A DNA stretch of 64,000 bases, taken from positions 186,001-250,000 of the forward strand of contig JBCCXL010000004.1 of assembly GCA_039191605.1 (NCBI GenBank), given 5' to 3'. Shown piece after piece: positions 25,141-35,200 of this stretch (position 1 is its first letter; each line of letters begins with the position of its first letter). The notes under the pieces were generated by a model. That model made no database searches. It was not told the origin of the DNA and saw only the letters and a list, made by a program, of their open reading frames with translations. The stretch comes from JBCCXL01 sp039191605 (GTDB lineage Bacteria > Acidobacteriota > Thermoanaerobaculia > Multivoradales > JAHZIX01). The position numbers and the translations under genes were made by a program.

Positions 25141-28100
25141 CTATGCCGTCTGGTAACGAGATTGGTCGGAATCGTCACCCCGCCATCGATCGGCCTTTCG
25201 CTTGGCGATGGCCGTCGCAACGGTGGTGTAAAGCAGCGGAATCAACACCAGGGTGACGAGGGTCGAGGCCAAGAGACCGCCGACCACCACCCGTGCAAGG
25301 GAAGCCTGGAGCTCCGCTCCGGGCCCGATTCCTACCGCCAGCGGCAGCAGCCCGAGAACGGTGGAGGTCGTGGTCATCAAAATGGGCCGCAGACGCAGAC
25401 GGGCCGCTTCGATAGTGGCTTCAGCAGCCCCGAGATTGTGATCTCGGCGCAGCAGATTGACCGCGTCCACCAAGACGATGGCGTTGTTCACCACGATGCC
25501 GATCAGCATCACCAAACCCATCACGCTTTGAAGGTTGAGGGTCGTACCGGTGAGAAGCAGCGTCGGCACGACTCCAATCAGAGCCACTGGCACCGAGGCC
25601 ATGACGATGAGGGGGTCGACGAAACGCTCGAATTGCGCCGCCATCAGCATGTAGACCAGCACCAAGGCCATGATGATCGCAAAGCCGAAGTCTCGCTGGG
25701 CCTCGAGTTGCTCTCGATACTCCCCTCCAAAGGTCAGCGAGAAGCCCTCGGGCAGAGGCAGCGAGACGAGCTCCTCACGCACCGCTTCCACCACATCGCC
25801 CAAAGCGGCTCCCGGTGCCAAGCCTGCCCGCAGGTAGGTCACCCGCTGACCATCGACCCGTTCTATGGATACGGGAGCGCGCCCTCGCTGGCGTTCCACC
25901 ACGGCGGAGAGGGGGACAGAGGCACCCTGGGGAGTGCGCAGCGCGATATTGTCTAAATCCCTTGAGTTCAGTCGGTCCTGGGAGCGCAGGCGAACGGTGA
26001 TCGGATATTCATCCCCGCCGTCCCGCAGACGACTGGCCTCGAGGCCACCGAGATTCGCCTGAACCGTCCTCGCCACCTCGCGGATCGAGAGCCCCAGCTC
26101 CGCGATGCGTTCCCGGTCGAAGATCAGGTTCTCCTCCGGCTGCCCCTCCCGCCGGCTCAGGCGAACCTCTCCAACTCCCGGAACTGTCTCCATTCTGCGC
26201 TGAATCTCCGCCGCCAGCTCGTCCGCTCGCTCCAGATCCCATCCCTTGAGCTCCAGCTCGATGGGGCGATCTCCGCCACCGGAGCTGAAGACCCGCCGCA
26301 GCATCCACAAGCCGCTCTGCGCCTGCACCTCGATTTCGGCACCGGGCACCTCACCGGCGGTCGCCGCCCGCAGCTTGGCGGCAAGGGCTTCGCTAGACAA
26401 GGGGCGGCGATCTTGAGGAACCAGGCTGAGCTCGACCTCCGCATTACTGCCTCTGACCTCCGTCGCCATCACCTCGACGGCGTCCGATGGCAGCGTCTCA
26501 CGGACTCGCTGCTCTAGCTCATCTAAATAGGCCCTCACCACGGCAATATTGGTTCCCTGGGCCATCTCGATCTCAACATCGATCTCGTCGCTGTCCAGTG
26601 GGGGCGCAAGCTCCACCGGAATTCTCGGCAGGGCGAGCACCGCGGCGAGCAGCAGCGCCAACGTGACCGCGAAGACCAAGCGCCGCCGACGTAGGGCACC
26701 CCTCAGCTTTTCAACGTACCAGGTCTCCAAGCGGTGGGTGACGCTCCGCCGTCGACGTCCCTCTACCCCCTCACGACGCCTCAAGCCGAGACGCAGAAAG
26801 CGGGAAGCCAGCATCGGAACGAGGGTCAAGGCCACCAGGAGGGAGCAAAGAAGGGCGAAGACCACCACCAACGCCAGGGCCTGAAACAGGGCGCCGCTGG
26901 TGGTGCTGGTAAACACCACCGGGAGGAAGATCACGCTGGTCGTCAGGGTCGAGGCGACGATCGCGCCGGCAACTTCCCAGGCACCGATCCGGGCCGCCTC
27001 CTCCGGCACTCGATCTTCTTCTTCTCGCTTACGGACGATGCTCTCGAGCACCACGATGGCGTTATCCACCATCAAGCCAACGCCGAGGGCCAAGCCGCCA
27101 AAAGTCATTTGATTCAGCGTCAACCCCGCAAAGTAGAGCAGGCCAAAGGTCGAGATTACCGAAATTGGAATCGCCAACGCGATGATCACCGTGCTGGAGC
27201 GATTCCGCAGAAAGAAGTAGAGGGTCAAGATCGCCAGCAGGGAGCCCCACAATCCGGCGGTTCGCACGCTGTCGATGGATTGACGAATGAACTCACTCTG
27301 ATCCGAGATCACGGTGAGATAGAGATCGTCTCTCTCGGTATGGACCCGCTCCACCTCTCGGCGAATCTCCTCCGCCACTCGCACCGTGTTGGCCCCGCTC
27401 TGCTTCTGAATGCGCAGCGTCACCGCGGGAACGCCATTGATCTCCGACAGATATTGAACCTCCTCATAGCCGTCCCTCACCGTCGCGAGATCCCGCACTC
27501 GAACCGGTGCTCCGTCTAGAGTGCGCACCACCGTGCGCGCGATCTCGTCGACCGACCGGTACTCTCCCTGAGCCCGAACATAGAGATTGCTGGTGCCGCT
27601 CTTGACGTCACCACCGGGTAGCGTCAGGTTGTTTTGGCCCAGCGCATCCACGACATCGAGGGCGGTTAATCCCGTGGCCCGGAGCCGATCTCGCTCCAGC
27701 TCGATTCGGATCTCCCGGTGGACTCCGCCACGAACGCTGATCGCTCCGACGCCGGGAATCTGCTCAAAACGCCGAGAGAGATCATTTTCCAGAATGCGGG
27801 TCAGCTCCTCCATCGGCCGAGTCGAGGTCACCGCTAGGCTGACGACATCGATTCGGTCGAGATCGAGCTTGAAGATCTGCGGCGCATCCGCCTCCACCGG
27901 CAAATCATCCCGCAGTCGGTCGAGGGCAGAACGCAGATCATTGGCGGCCTCATCGAGGGCCGTGCCCCGGGAAAACTCGAGAGTCACCCGGCTGGAGCCC
28001 TCCTGCGACCGTGAGGTGACTCGCTCGAGATTCGGCAGCCCGGAAAGCGCGTTTTCGATGGGATCGGTGAGAATCTTCTCGATTTCCTCCGGGCCGACGT

Positions 28101-28257
28101 TGGGGTAGCTGGTCCTCACCGTCAGCTGCGTGAACTCGATCTGCGGCAGCAAGTCCACCGGAAGGCGAAGGAAAGACGCTGCTCCCAAGACGATGAGAAT
28201 GAGAAAACCCATCGTGGTCGCCACCGGACGACGAATCGAAAGAGCCGGCAAGGACAT
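25141..28257 (-). CDS. RND efflux transporter, HAE-1/AcrB-like inner-membrane pump
   Basis: A 1038-residue proton-driven exporter. The layout is duplicated: one TM helix near the N-terminus, a large periplasmic loop (about 35-330), and TM2-6 (about 330-475) including GLALGVGLMVDNAIVVLE with the proton-relay Asp. A second TM (about 520), a second periplasmic loop and TM8-12 (about 860-1015) with GIVVNNAIVLVDAVN follow. Porter-domain signatures such as PEEIEKILTDPIENAL are present. It pairs with the upstream lipoprotein adaptor; TGATG overlaps the adaptor stop by one base, so they are translationally coupled. An outer-membrane channel is not in the window. Substrate unknown. Confidence 0.95.
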   Translation of the reverse strand: MSLPALSIRRPVATTMGFLILIVLGAASFLRLPVDLLPQIEFTQLTVRTSYPNVGPEEIEKILTDPIENALSGLPNLERVTSRSQEGSSRVTLEFSRGTALDEAANDLRSALDRLRDDLPVEADAPQIFKLDLDRIDVVSLAVTSTRPMEELTRILENDLSRRFEQIPGVGAISVRGGVHREIRIELERDRLRATGLTALDVVDALGQNNLTLPGGDVKSGTSNLYVRAQGEYRSVDEIARTVVRTLDGAPVRVRDLATVRDGYEEVQYLSEINGVPAVTLRIQKQSGANTVRVAEEIRREVERVHTERDDLYLTVISDQSEFIRQSIDSVRTAGLWGSLLAILTLYFFLRNRSSTVIIALAIPISVISTFGLLYFAGLTLNQMTFGGLALGVGLMVDNAIVVLESIVRKREEEDRVPEEAARIGAWEVAGAIVASTLTTSVIFLPVVFTSTTSGALFQALALVVVFALLCSLLVALTLVPMLASRFLRLGLRRREGVEGRRRRSVTHRLETWYVEKLRGALRRRRLVFAVTLALLLAAVLALPRIPVELAPPLDSDEIDVEIEMAQGTNIAVVRAYLDELEQRVRETLPSDAVEVMATEVRGSNAEVELSLVPQDRRPLSSEALAAKLRAATAGEVPGAEIEVQAQSGLWMLRRVFSSGGGDRPIELELKGWDLERADELAAEIQRRMETVPGVGEVRLSRREGQPEENLIFDRERIAELGLSIREVARTVQANLGGLEASRLRDGGDEYPITVRLRSQDRLNSRDLDNIALRTPQGASVPLSAVVERQRGRAPVSIERVDGQRVTYLRAGLAPGAALGDVVEAVREELVSLPLPEGFSLTFGGEYREQLEAQRDFGFAIIMALVLVYMLMAAQFERFVDPLIVMASVPVALIGVVPTLLLTGTTLNLQSVMGLVMLIGIVVNNAIVLVDAVNLLRRDHNLGAAEATIEAARLRLRPILMTTTSTVLGLLPLAVGIGPGAELQASLARVVVGGLLASTLVTLVLIPLLYTTVATAIAKRKADRWRGDDSDQSRYQTA

Positions 28258-29765
28258 CAGCTGCTCTCCCCAGCGCTTTGATCAGCCGGTACTGCCGCCT
28301 CAGGTAATGCAGCCTCGGCGCCCGAATCCCGAAGGGCTGGAGCCAGGTAGTCCTGATTACTCGGCGGCCGCACTCCCCGCTCGGCGCTATAGCGCCGCTG
28401 CTTATCCAAGAAGCGCCGCAGCAGGTCCTCCCTTTGCAAGCTCTGCAGACTGGCGACTCGCTCCCATGTAGAGGGCCGCACCCGAGCCATCTCCGCCTGG
28501 TCGCCGCGGCTGGAAAGCAGCTGTTGTCCCTGAACGACCACCCATTCGCCGACCTCAATGCCCTCGATCCCCAGCACTCCTCTGCCCTCCGCCTGAACGA
28601 CGACTGGCCGTAGCTCCACCTCGAAGGCTCTCTCGCTCAGCTCCGGAAGCCCCTTGACCGACTCCCCTGCGATCGGTGCCTTCGAAGGTTCGACCAACCC
28701 AGGAGGCCCCGTCGCCCCTCCCTCGAGAACGTAAACGCCCAGGATCCCGGTCTGCGGGTCCTCCCATGCGGCGCTCACCGGCACCAGCGTTACTTCCTCG
28801 CTCTCACCGTAGAGCACGTCGACGGTAACGAAGGCGCCCGGGCGCAAAGAGGGCGCCGACTCGGCATCCAGGTTGAGGTCGATTTCACCGGTGGTGCTGA
28901 AGGAGGTTTCGGCGAGGAATGGAGAGATACGCGAGAGGGCAGCCTCTAGCTCGAGGCGATCCCCTTGGCGAATCACCACCCGCTGTCCCTCCCTCAAATA
29001 GGCCAGCATCGACTCGGTCAACGAGACCTCCACTCGCAGCTGCCCAAGATCACCCACCAGAAAGAGAGTTGAGGAAGGATCCACCAGCATCCCCCCCTCG
29101 ACGGTCCGCTGCCCCAACCGGCCGCTAATCGGAGAGCGCACCACCGTGCGGTCGAGGTCCGAGCGGCGCTCTGCCACCGTCGCCTGCGCCTGCGCGACTC
29201 CAGCCTGCCGCTGAGCGGCCGCAGCCTCCACCGCCTGGAGTCGGGCTTCCAGGGTCTCGAGCTCCAGCTGGCTGATCAACTCCGCCTCGGCGAGCTGGCG
29301 GGAGCGGGTCACCTCAGCCTTCACCGCCGCGACCTCCGCATCCGCCTCCGCGGCCGCCGCCCTCGCCAGCTGCAGGCGCGCCTCTTCTTGACGAAGCTGA
29401 TCCTGAAGGCGGCGATCGTCCAGCTTCACCAACACATCGCCGCGACGGACCGCCGCCCCGCTCTCGAAGAGAACCTGCCTTACCGGAGCCGTGATCTCCG
29501 GCCGGATCGCCACCTGCTGGCGAGCCTTGACGGTTCCGGAAAGCCGCTCTACTAGCGGCAAGGCGCCGCCGCGAGCAGCTAATGCCTCGACCGCCGGGGC
29601 CTTAGGGGTGATCTCCTGGGAGTCTGAAGTCGAAGAGCAGGCCAAGCTGGCGCCAGCCAAACAGGCTCCTACGATCAACCACCGGGTCTTTCGAAGCCAC
29701 CGCACCTGCCAACTGACTCCTAGACCACCTCGCCACCAGCGAGCCATGCTCCTGCTCATCTCCAT
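28257..29765 (-). CDS. RND periplasmic adaptor lipoprotein (MFP)
   Basis: A 502-residue adaptor. A signal sequence ends LAGASLAC with Cys as the lipid site. It has a beta-barrel/lipoyl half (VRQVLFESGAAVRRGDVLVKLD), a long Ala/Glu-rich coiled-coil hairpin (about 115-205) and the returning lipoyl half (VVRSPISGRLGQRTVEGGMLV). The membrane-proximal domains have a longer than usual C-terminal tail (to residue 502) rich in charged residues. First gene of the two-gene RND operon. ATG codons occur at 29765 and 29759; GGGAG six bases before the second makes 29759 a good alternative. It is transcribed divergently from the Ahr-like reductase. Confidence 0.9.
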   Translation of the reverse strand: MEMSRSMARWWRGGLGVSWQVRWLRKTRWLIVGACLAGASLACSSTSDSQEITPKAPAVEALAARGGALPLVERLSGTVKARQQVAIRPEITAPVRQVLFESGAAVRRGDVLVKLDDRRLQDQLRQEEARLQLARAAAAEADAEVAAVKAEVTRSRQLAEAELISQLELETLEARLQAVEAAAAQRQAGVAQAQATVAERRSDLDRTVVRSPISGRLGQRTVEGGMLVDPSSTLFLVGDLGQLRVEVSLTESMLAYLREGQRVVIRQGDRLELEAALSRISPFLAETSFSTTGEIDLNLDAESAPSLRPGAFVTVDVLYGESEEVTLVPVSAAWEDPQTGILGVYVLEGGATGPPGLVEPSKAPIAGESVKGLPELSERAFEVELRPVVVQAEGRGVLGIEGIEVGEWVVVQGQQLLSSRGDQAEMARVRPSTWERVASLQSLQREDLLRRFLDKQRRYSAERGVRPPSNQDYLAPALRDSGAEAALPEAAVPADQSAGESS

Positions 29766-30076
29766 CTCCCGCTTCGCAACCCGGCCTACCGAGTCGTGCG
29801 TCTATTCGATTCCAAGGGATTGCCGCTCAGCCAGCTATTTCAGTCTACTAAAGCTTTCGTAGCATTCCCTTCGAAAGATGCAACGTCGACCTCCATCGGC
29901 TCAAAATTGGCGCAGATCGCCAGCCTACCTTTTCAGCTCCTTGAGCCTGGCTGACGTAGGATGTAGAGCGATTTTTCTTATTCCTCTTTTAGCCATCCGC
30001 CCATCAACTCCTCGAACCGGCCCGGGAAGCTCAGTCCCTGCTGCACGTCGAGCAATTCGGAAGAAAGGACGCCCCG
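29766..30076. promoter_or_regulatory. divergent AT-rich promoter region
   Basis: This 311-base gap separates the RND operon and the aldehyde reductase, which point away from each other. It is clearly AT-richer than its surroundings (for example 29965-30000) and contains an inverted repeat CTTTCG (29854-29859) / CGAAAG (29872-29877) that could be an operator. No gene is seen in it. Confidence 0.5.
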
Positions 30077-31084
30077 TTGACCACGATTCAAGCCTATGCC
30101 GCCATAGAAGAGGGAGGCCGACTCTCCCCCTACTCCTTCGACGCGGGCGATCTTCCAGCAGACGAAGTTGAGATCGATGTTCTCGCTTGCGGTATCTGCC
30201 ACTCCGACCTCTCGATGCTCGACAACGAGTGGGGATTGAGTCAGTACCCCCTGGTACCCGGGCATGAAGTGATCGGCACGATCGCCGCCGTTGGCGAAGG
30301 GGTCAAGAACCTACGGATTGGACAGGTGGTGGGACTGGGATGGGTCAGCCGCAGCTGCACGACCTGCCGTAACTGCCTGGGCGGTGACCACAATCTCTGC
30401 CAAATCGAATCTACCGTCGTCGCTCGTCATGGCGGTTTTGCAGACAAGATTCGGTGTCAGGCCCTGTGGGCGATTCCCCTTCCCGATGGGTTGACCGCCC
30501 AGAAGGCAGGTCCGATGTTCTGCGGCGGCCTCACCGTCTTCAACGCCATCGTCCAGGCCGGTACTCGCCCCACTGATCGAGTCGGCGTTGTCGGTATTGG
30601 TGGCCTTGGACATCTCGCCCTGCAGTTCCTCAATAAGTGGGGATGCGAGGTGACCGCCTTCACCTCCAGCGAGAGCAAGGCTGAAGAGGCTCGCGCCCTT
30701 GGCGCTCACCGCATCATCAACTCACGATCCGAAGAAGACCTGCTAGCCCATGCGGACCACTTCGACCTCATCCTCTCCACCGTCAACGTCTCCCTGGAAT
30801 GGCAACACTACCTTGCCGCGCTCGCCCCCAAAGGCCGGCTGCATGTGGTCGGCGCCGCCCTGGAGCCCCTACCTGTGGCCTCGTTTTCCCTCATTGGCGG
30901 CCAGCGATCGGTCTCCGGCTCTCCGGTAGGCAGCCCTCTGGTCACTGCCCAGATGCTCGACTTCTGCGCCCGCCACCAGATCGAAGCCACTACCGAACAC
31001 TTCCCCATGAGTCAGGTCAACGAAGCTCTCGATCACCTACGGGATGGAAAAGCGCGCTATCGAATCGTTTTAGATCGCGACTAG
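30077..31084 (+). CDS. ahr: NADPH-dependent aldehyde reductase, Ahr-like zinc alcohol dehydrogenase
   Basis: A 335-residue medium-chain dehydrogenase. The catalytic-zinc Cys is in CGICHSDLSML. The DNEWGLSQYPLVPGHEVIG block and CTTCRNCLGGDHNLC (four structural-zinc Cys) follow. The Rossmann loop is VGIGGLGHLALQF, and the late VSGSPVGSP and KARYRIVL segments closely follow E. coli Ahr (YjgB). Ahr-type enzymes reduce fatty and aromatic aldehydes with NADPH. The start is TTG at 30077, preceded by AAAGGA at seven bases; no ATG fits. Divergent from the RND efflux operon, so a shared toxic-aldehyde or solvent response is possible. Confidence 0.9.
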   Translation: MTTIQAYAAIEEGGRLSPYSFDAGDLPADEVEIDVLACGICHSDLSMLDNEWGLSQYPLVPGHEVIGTIAAVGEGVKNLRIGQVVGLGWVSRSCTTCRNCLGGDHNLCQIESTVVARHGGFADKIRCQALWAIPLPDGLTAQKAGPMFCGGLTVFNAIVQAGTRPTDRVGVVGIGGLGHLALQFLNKWGCEVTAFTSSESKAEEARALGAHRIINSRSEEDLLAHADHFDLILSTVNVSLEWQHYLAALAPKGRLHVVGAALEPLPVASFSLIGGQRSVSGSPVGSPLVTAQMLDFCARHQIEATTEHFPMSQVNEALDHLRDGKARYRIVLDRD

Positions 31085-31105
31085 ATTAATCCCCCACATC
31101 ACCCT

Positions 31106-31183
31106 CCAGATCAATGCCCAGGCGATTGATCCGTGCTCGGGAACAATGCCCAGGCGATTGGTCCGTGCGGGAACATGTTCCCG
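31106..31183 (+). repeat. REP-like pair D next to the RAYT gene
   Basis: Two elements just upstream of the transposase. The first (31109-31131) is a near-perfect hairpin, GATCAAT - nine bases - ATTGATC, and its loop can pair further as GCC/GGC. The second carries CCCAGGCGATTGGTCC (31149-31164). They are followed by a perfect 16-bp palindrome CGGGAACATGTTCCCG (31168-31183). These are the RAYT-proximal, most palindromic versions of the core found in arrays A-C. Confidence 0.8.
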
Positions 31184-31199
31184 TAGGCTGAAAGATGTA

Positions 31200-32147
31200 A
31201 TGTCCCTACACCCTCTTATCCGGGCGATGGGAAATCTACGCTTTGTTCCCGAGGGCGGTGCCCTCGTAGAGATCACCTGCCGAACGATCCAGGGGCGCCT
31301 GCTCCTGCGGCCCACCAAGACACTCCAACAGATCGTCGCCGGAGTGCTCCACCGTGCACAGACTCTGAATCCGCAGGTTGAGATCTGCAACATTGTCGTG
31401 CTCGCCAACCACTATCACCTGCTACTCCGCGTCCCAGACGCCCAAACCCTGGCACGGTTCATGGGCTTCGTGAACGGAAACCTTTCCCGCAAGCTTGGTC
31501 GCCTCGTCGGCTGGTCAGGACCTCTCTGGGCCCGACGATACGATGCCGTCATCGTTGCCGAAGATGAAGAAAGCCAGGTGGCTCGCTTGATCTACCTACT
31601 CTCTCACGGGGTCAAAGAAGGTCTAGTTAGATCTCCACAGCAATGGCCTGGGCTCCATGGGGCTACCGCTCTGCAGGCCGATGGCAAGCTGGAGGGTTAT
31701 TGGCAGGACGATACCCGGATTTGCAGAGACCGAGCCAAGAAGCGACAGCGGCCAGACGAGCAATACCGGACTGCAATCTGTCTGCAGATGGCCAAACTTC
31801 CGTGCTGGAAGCATTTGAGCTGGGAAGAGATTGCTCGGCAGATAACAGAACTAGTGGAGCAGATCATTGAGGAGGGCCGCGCTAAGTTCTCGCACGTCCC
31901 TGGCCCAAAGCGCGTTCAGCGTCAAAACCCTCTACGGCGAACCCCTAAGCCAAGGCGCCGCCCAAGACCCATTGTTCACGCTGTCTCGAAGTGGGTTCGG
32001 CAAAAGATACTCGGCGCCTATGCAGCTTTTGTTGCAGCCTACCGAAGAGCCTCAGAGCTCTACTTGGCAGGCGACCTGAATGCACCCTTTCCAGAGACAA
32101 GCTGCCGTCCTCCAGGGCCTTGGGCTAGTGGCCATCCTCCGCCGTAA
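31200..32147 (+). CDS. REP-associated tyrosine transposase (RAYT, Y1/HUH family)
   Basis: A 315-residue single-strand DNA transposase-like enzyme. The HUH metal-binding motif is NHYHLLLRVPDAQ, and the nucleophile Tyr is most likely in LIYLLSHGVKEGLV. The N-terminus LRFVPEGGALVEITCRTIQGR and the WPGLHGATAL segment are typical of the long RAYT subgroup. A basic C-terminal tail (PKRVQRQNPLRRTPKPRRRPRP) probably binds DNA. The ATG at 31200 is used because upstream codons overlap the palindromic repeats. RAYTs cut and rejoin REP hairpins; here REP-like elements sit directly upstream, and a hairpin follows. GC content is lower than in neighbours, which suggests acquisition. Confidence 0.85.
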   Translation: MSLHPLIRAMGNLRFVPEGGALVEITCRTIQGRLLLRPTKTLQQIVAGVLHRAQTLNPQVEICNIVVLANHYHLLLRVPDAQTLARFMGFVNGNLSRKLGRLVGWSGPLWARRYDAVIVAEDEESQVARLIYLLSHGVKEGLVRSPQQWPGLHGATALQADGKLEGYWQDDTRICRDRAKKRQRPDEQYRTAICLQMAKLPCWKHLSWEEIARQITELVEQIIEEGRAKFSHVPGPKRVQRQNPLRRTPKPRRRPRPIVHAVSKWVRQKILGAYAAFVAAYRRASELYLAGDLNAPFPETSCRPPGPWASGHPPP

Positions 32148-32155
32148 CAAGGCGA

Positions 32156-32180
32156 TAAAGCATTGTTTCACTATGCTTTA
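32156..32180. terminator. hairpin after the RAYT gene
   Basis: TAAAGCAT - nine bases - ATGCTTTA, a perfect 8-bp AT-rich stem nine bases after the RAYT stop. It lies between convergent genes. There is no U tract, so it is a terminator or a right-end structure of the RAYT unit. Confidence 0.5.
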
Positions 32181-32244
32181 CGAGCTTACTAAGGCCAGTC
32201 GGTATTCAGCCTAAGGCGTCGGCTTACTCTTCGAACCTATGCAC

Positions 32245-35200
32245 CTAGAGCGACCTCAGCGCCGGGACTAATTCACTCCGAAGAGCCCGTGTCGTCGCTA
32301 GGTAGCAGGCGATTGACCCAACAACGAAGACCGACCCTAGAGTCATCGCCACAGCCATCCATGGAAACTGATGGCTGCTACCCAATAGATAGGGAGCAGC
32401 TGCTAAGAGCGCTGCAATGCAACCAAGGGCCAGCCCCAAGAGTAAGAGCAGAATGTTCTCCAGAAGCACGACCTTACGGAGTCGACTTGGCGAGAATCCA
32501 AAGGCCCTCATCACTGCGAGCTCTCCACGGCGCTCGTGAACATTACGAAGCAAAACGACAGCTAAGCCTAGAGTTCCAAGCAGTAACCCTAAGCCTCCAA
32601 GGGTTTGAAACGTGGAGAGATAAGTGTTCTGCACCGCCTTGAAGGTCGCCAAACGCTGCGCAGTGGTCTCGCTATCGAACCCAAAGTCCACCAAATCGGA
32701 CTCCAGCCTAGCTCCAATGACTTGAGACGCGGAGAAGGCATCAGCTCCCTCCGAACCGATCGTCCCGCTCTGCGGGCCGTCGCCCGGAGGTCCTACAAGG
32801 AAGGTCGTAAACCCTTCTACACCAGGGAAATACTCCAGAAGAGCCTCTTCGGCTACCAGAACCTCACTCTGAAAGATTGAGCTAGAAAGTAGCGCTACGA
32901 ATTGCAGATGTACTGGATTTCCCCGAGCATCCTCAACTGTCAGCTGCTCGCCGATCCCCACCTTGAGGATCCATCGCGCCGTCTCAAAGTCAGCGATCGC
33001 AGGCACCACGGGGACGCCATCCGGTGTTCGGGGAAGGTCAACGTCAAGAAGGGACCAAGGGTTCTCTATATCCCCAGAGGCAGAGACTTCGCGGGGATCA
33101 ATCGCCTGGGAACTTGCCTCGGCCTGGGAACTTGCCTCGGTATTTGTTTTGAGGCCTGAGGGATCAATCGCCTGGAAAGTGAAGCCGCCGCGTTGGCGTA
33201 GGGAGCGAGGCACGCCCAAGAGGGTGGGGTCCTCCGGCTGGTAGAGGTTCAAACAGCTGGCATCGTCTCCGGGGCGGCGGCGGAGGGCAAAGACTTCGAG
33301 ACCCTCCAGAGCCGCTTCCGTCTCGGGTCTCAATCCTAGGTCGAAGCGATCGTCGGGATTCGTCAGGTCTTGGAAGAGCGGCGCGTCAGTCGTGGCGATG
33401 AGCGCGAAGCCTCCCGCCCCCGAAGTCCGCTCGAGCATCTCGCCGCCGGGAACCCGGCGATTCGACGCGACCAACACCAGCACGAAGCTCGCGCAGGCAA
33501 CTAAGGTCATCGCCAAAACGCTCCGCCCCGAATTGCGGGCCGCGTTGCCCAGCGCCAGGGTGAATAACGACCCGGAACCGGGCCTCAAGGCCAGGGCCTT
33601 TCCCTGGCGCCCCTTCATCCAGGCGGAGGTCGACGTCAATCCGGCGATCAGCACCAGAGCACCGATTCCGAAAAACAATCCGGCCGAGGCCATCGCGGGC
33701 TGTAGGGTGGCCAGGGCCCCAAGGCTGAAGGCCGCGAGGCCCGCCAATACCGCGAAGCGACGACTCCATGCGCCGGATCCGCCCTTGGCTCCGGCGGCCT
33801 TCTCGCTCACTCCCGCGAGAAGACGCGGAGTCTCCACGGTTCCCAGGCGTCGCACGGCGAACCACAGCGTCAGGGAGACGACCACCAAAGCAGCGATCAG
33901 CCCGATCAATAGCGCCGTGGGAGTCACGCTCAGCTCCAGGCGACTGGATCCTACCGCCGGCCGCCACCAAGTCGACAGCGCCCACACCATCGCCCAGCCG
34001 TAGACCACCGCCCCGATCAACCCCACCAAGGCTCCCGCCGTCGCCACCACCAATCCTTCTACGAGGAATTGACGGCGGACTTGCCGAGCCGGGAAGCCGA
34101 GGGCCCGTAGCAACCCCACTTCCTTCGCACGCTCCTCCACCCCGAGACGGAATAAGAGCCCCACCAGCAGCGCGGCAGCGACGATCAAGAACCACGAGAA
34201 GGCAACGAAGAGCTGGCCAAAATCCGTAGCTCCCCGGCTTGCCTCGAGGCCTTTTTGCCGAGCAGGCTCGAAGCTCAAGCCAAAGGGATCCAGATCCACC
34301 GTGGTGAGCAAATCCTTCCGTAGAATCTCGGCGAGTCCCTCGAGGTCAGCAGTGCCACCGGTCGGCGCCAGCCGAATCGCGGTGAGGGCGCCGAAGCGTG
34401 AACGCCACAGCTCTTGCCCCGTGCCCAGCTCCACATAAGCCTTGGGCGTGCCGCGGTAGCGATCCCAATACTCTTCGTCCTGAGGGCGAATCGCGCCGAG
34501 ATCGAGCTCGAAGGGAGGATCCCAGTCGGCGATGTCTTCGCTCCCCGAGATCCCGGGAAATTCTGGCGTCAGCGCCGGGTCAGCGGCCAAACCCTCGAGC
34601 TCCACCACCGCTCCCAAGCGCAGGCGGACGGAGTCTTCCACCAGATTCTCGTCTTCTCCCACGGCGAAATAGGTCAGCTCCAGCTCTTCACCGATCTCGG
34701 CACCCAATTCATCCGCCGCCCAGCGGTTGAGCAAGACTTCTCCAGGCTCTAGCTGTCGCACCGGTCCGTTTGCCGTGGGCAAGGAACCAAAAGGCGCCGC
34801 CGCGCTGCCCTTACCCTCCGGCGGCAGCTCCACCGCCACGATGGAGGAATAGGGGACCGAGGAGTCTTCGGCAGCGGCCTCCACCCGGCGGATGCGGTTC
34901 GCCAGGTACGACAGGCTCGGCCAGACCTCGGCTCCGCTCTCCTCGGCGATCTCGTCCACCGCCTCCCGCACTGCATCCGGCAACAAGAAGCGAGCGCTCT
35001 CCACCGAGACGTAAGAGGAAGGAGCCTCCGGCGGAAGCCTTGACTCCACTCGCAGCGAGAGGTCCTCGAGGGTCAGATGCCGCCTTAGAGCGGCGTCCAA
35101 GACTCCCCCTTCGAGGGCTACCGGCGGGGCGTCGAAACTGTCCCCCGCGAGCATCAGGAGATTGATCTTGGCCCGCTGGTCCAGAACCCGCTGCAGTCGA

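Noticed and set aside
32299..32320. Another REP-like core (GCAGGCGATTGACCC) near the permease 3' end
   Set aside because: It differs by one base but falls in a normally conserved C-terminal permease segment with no sign of an insertion, so it may be coincidence.
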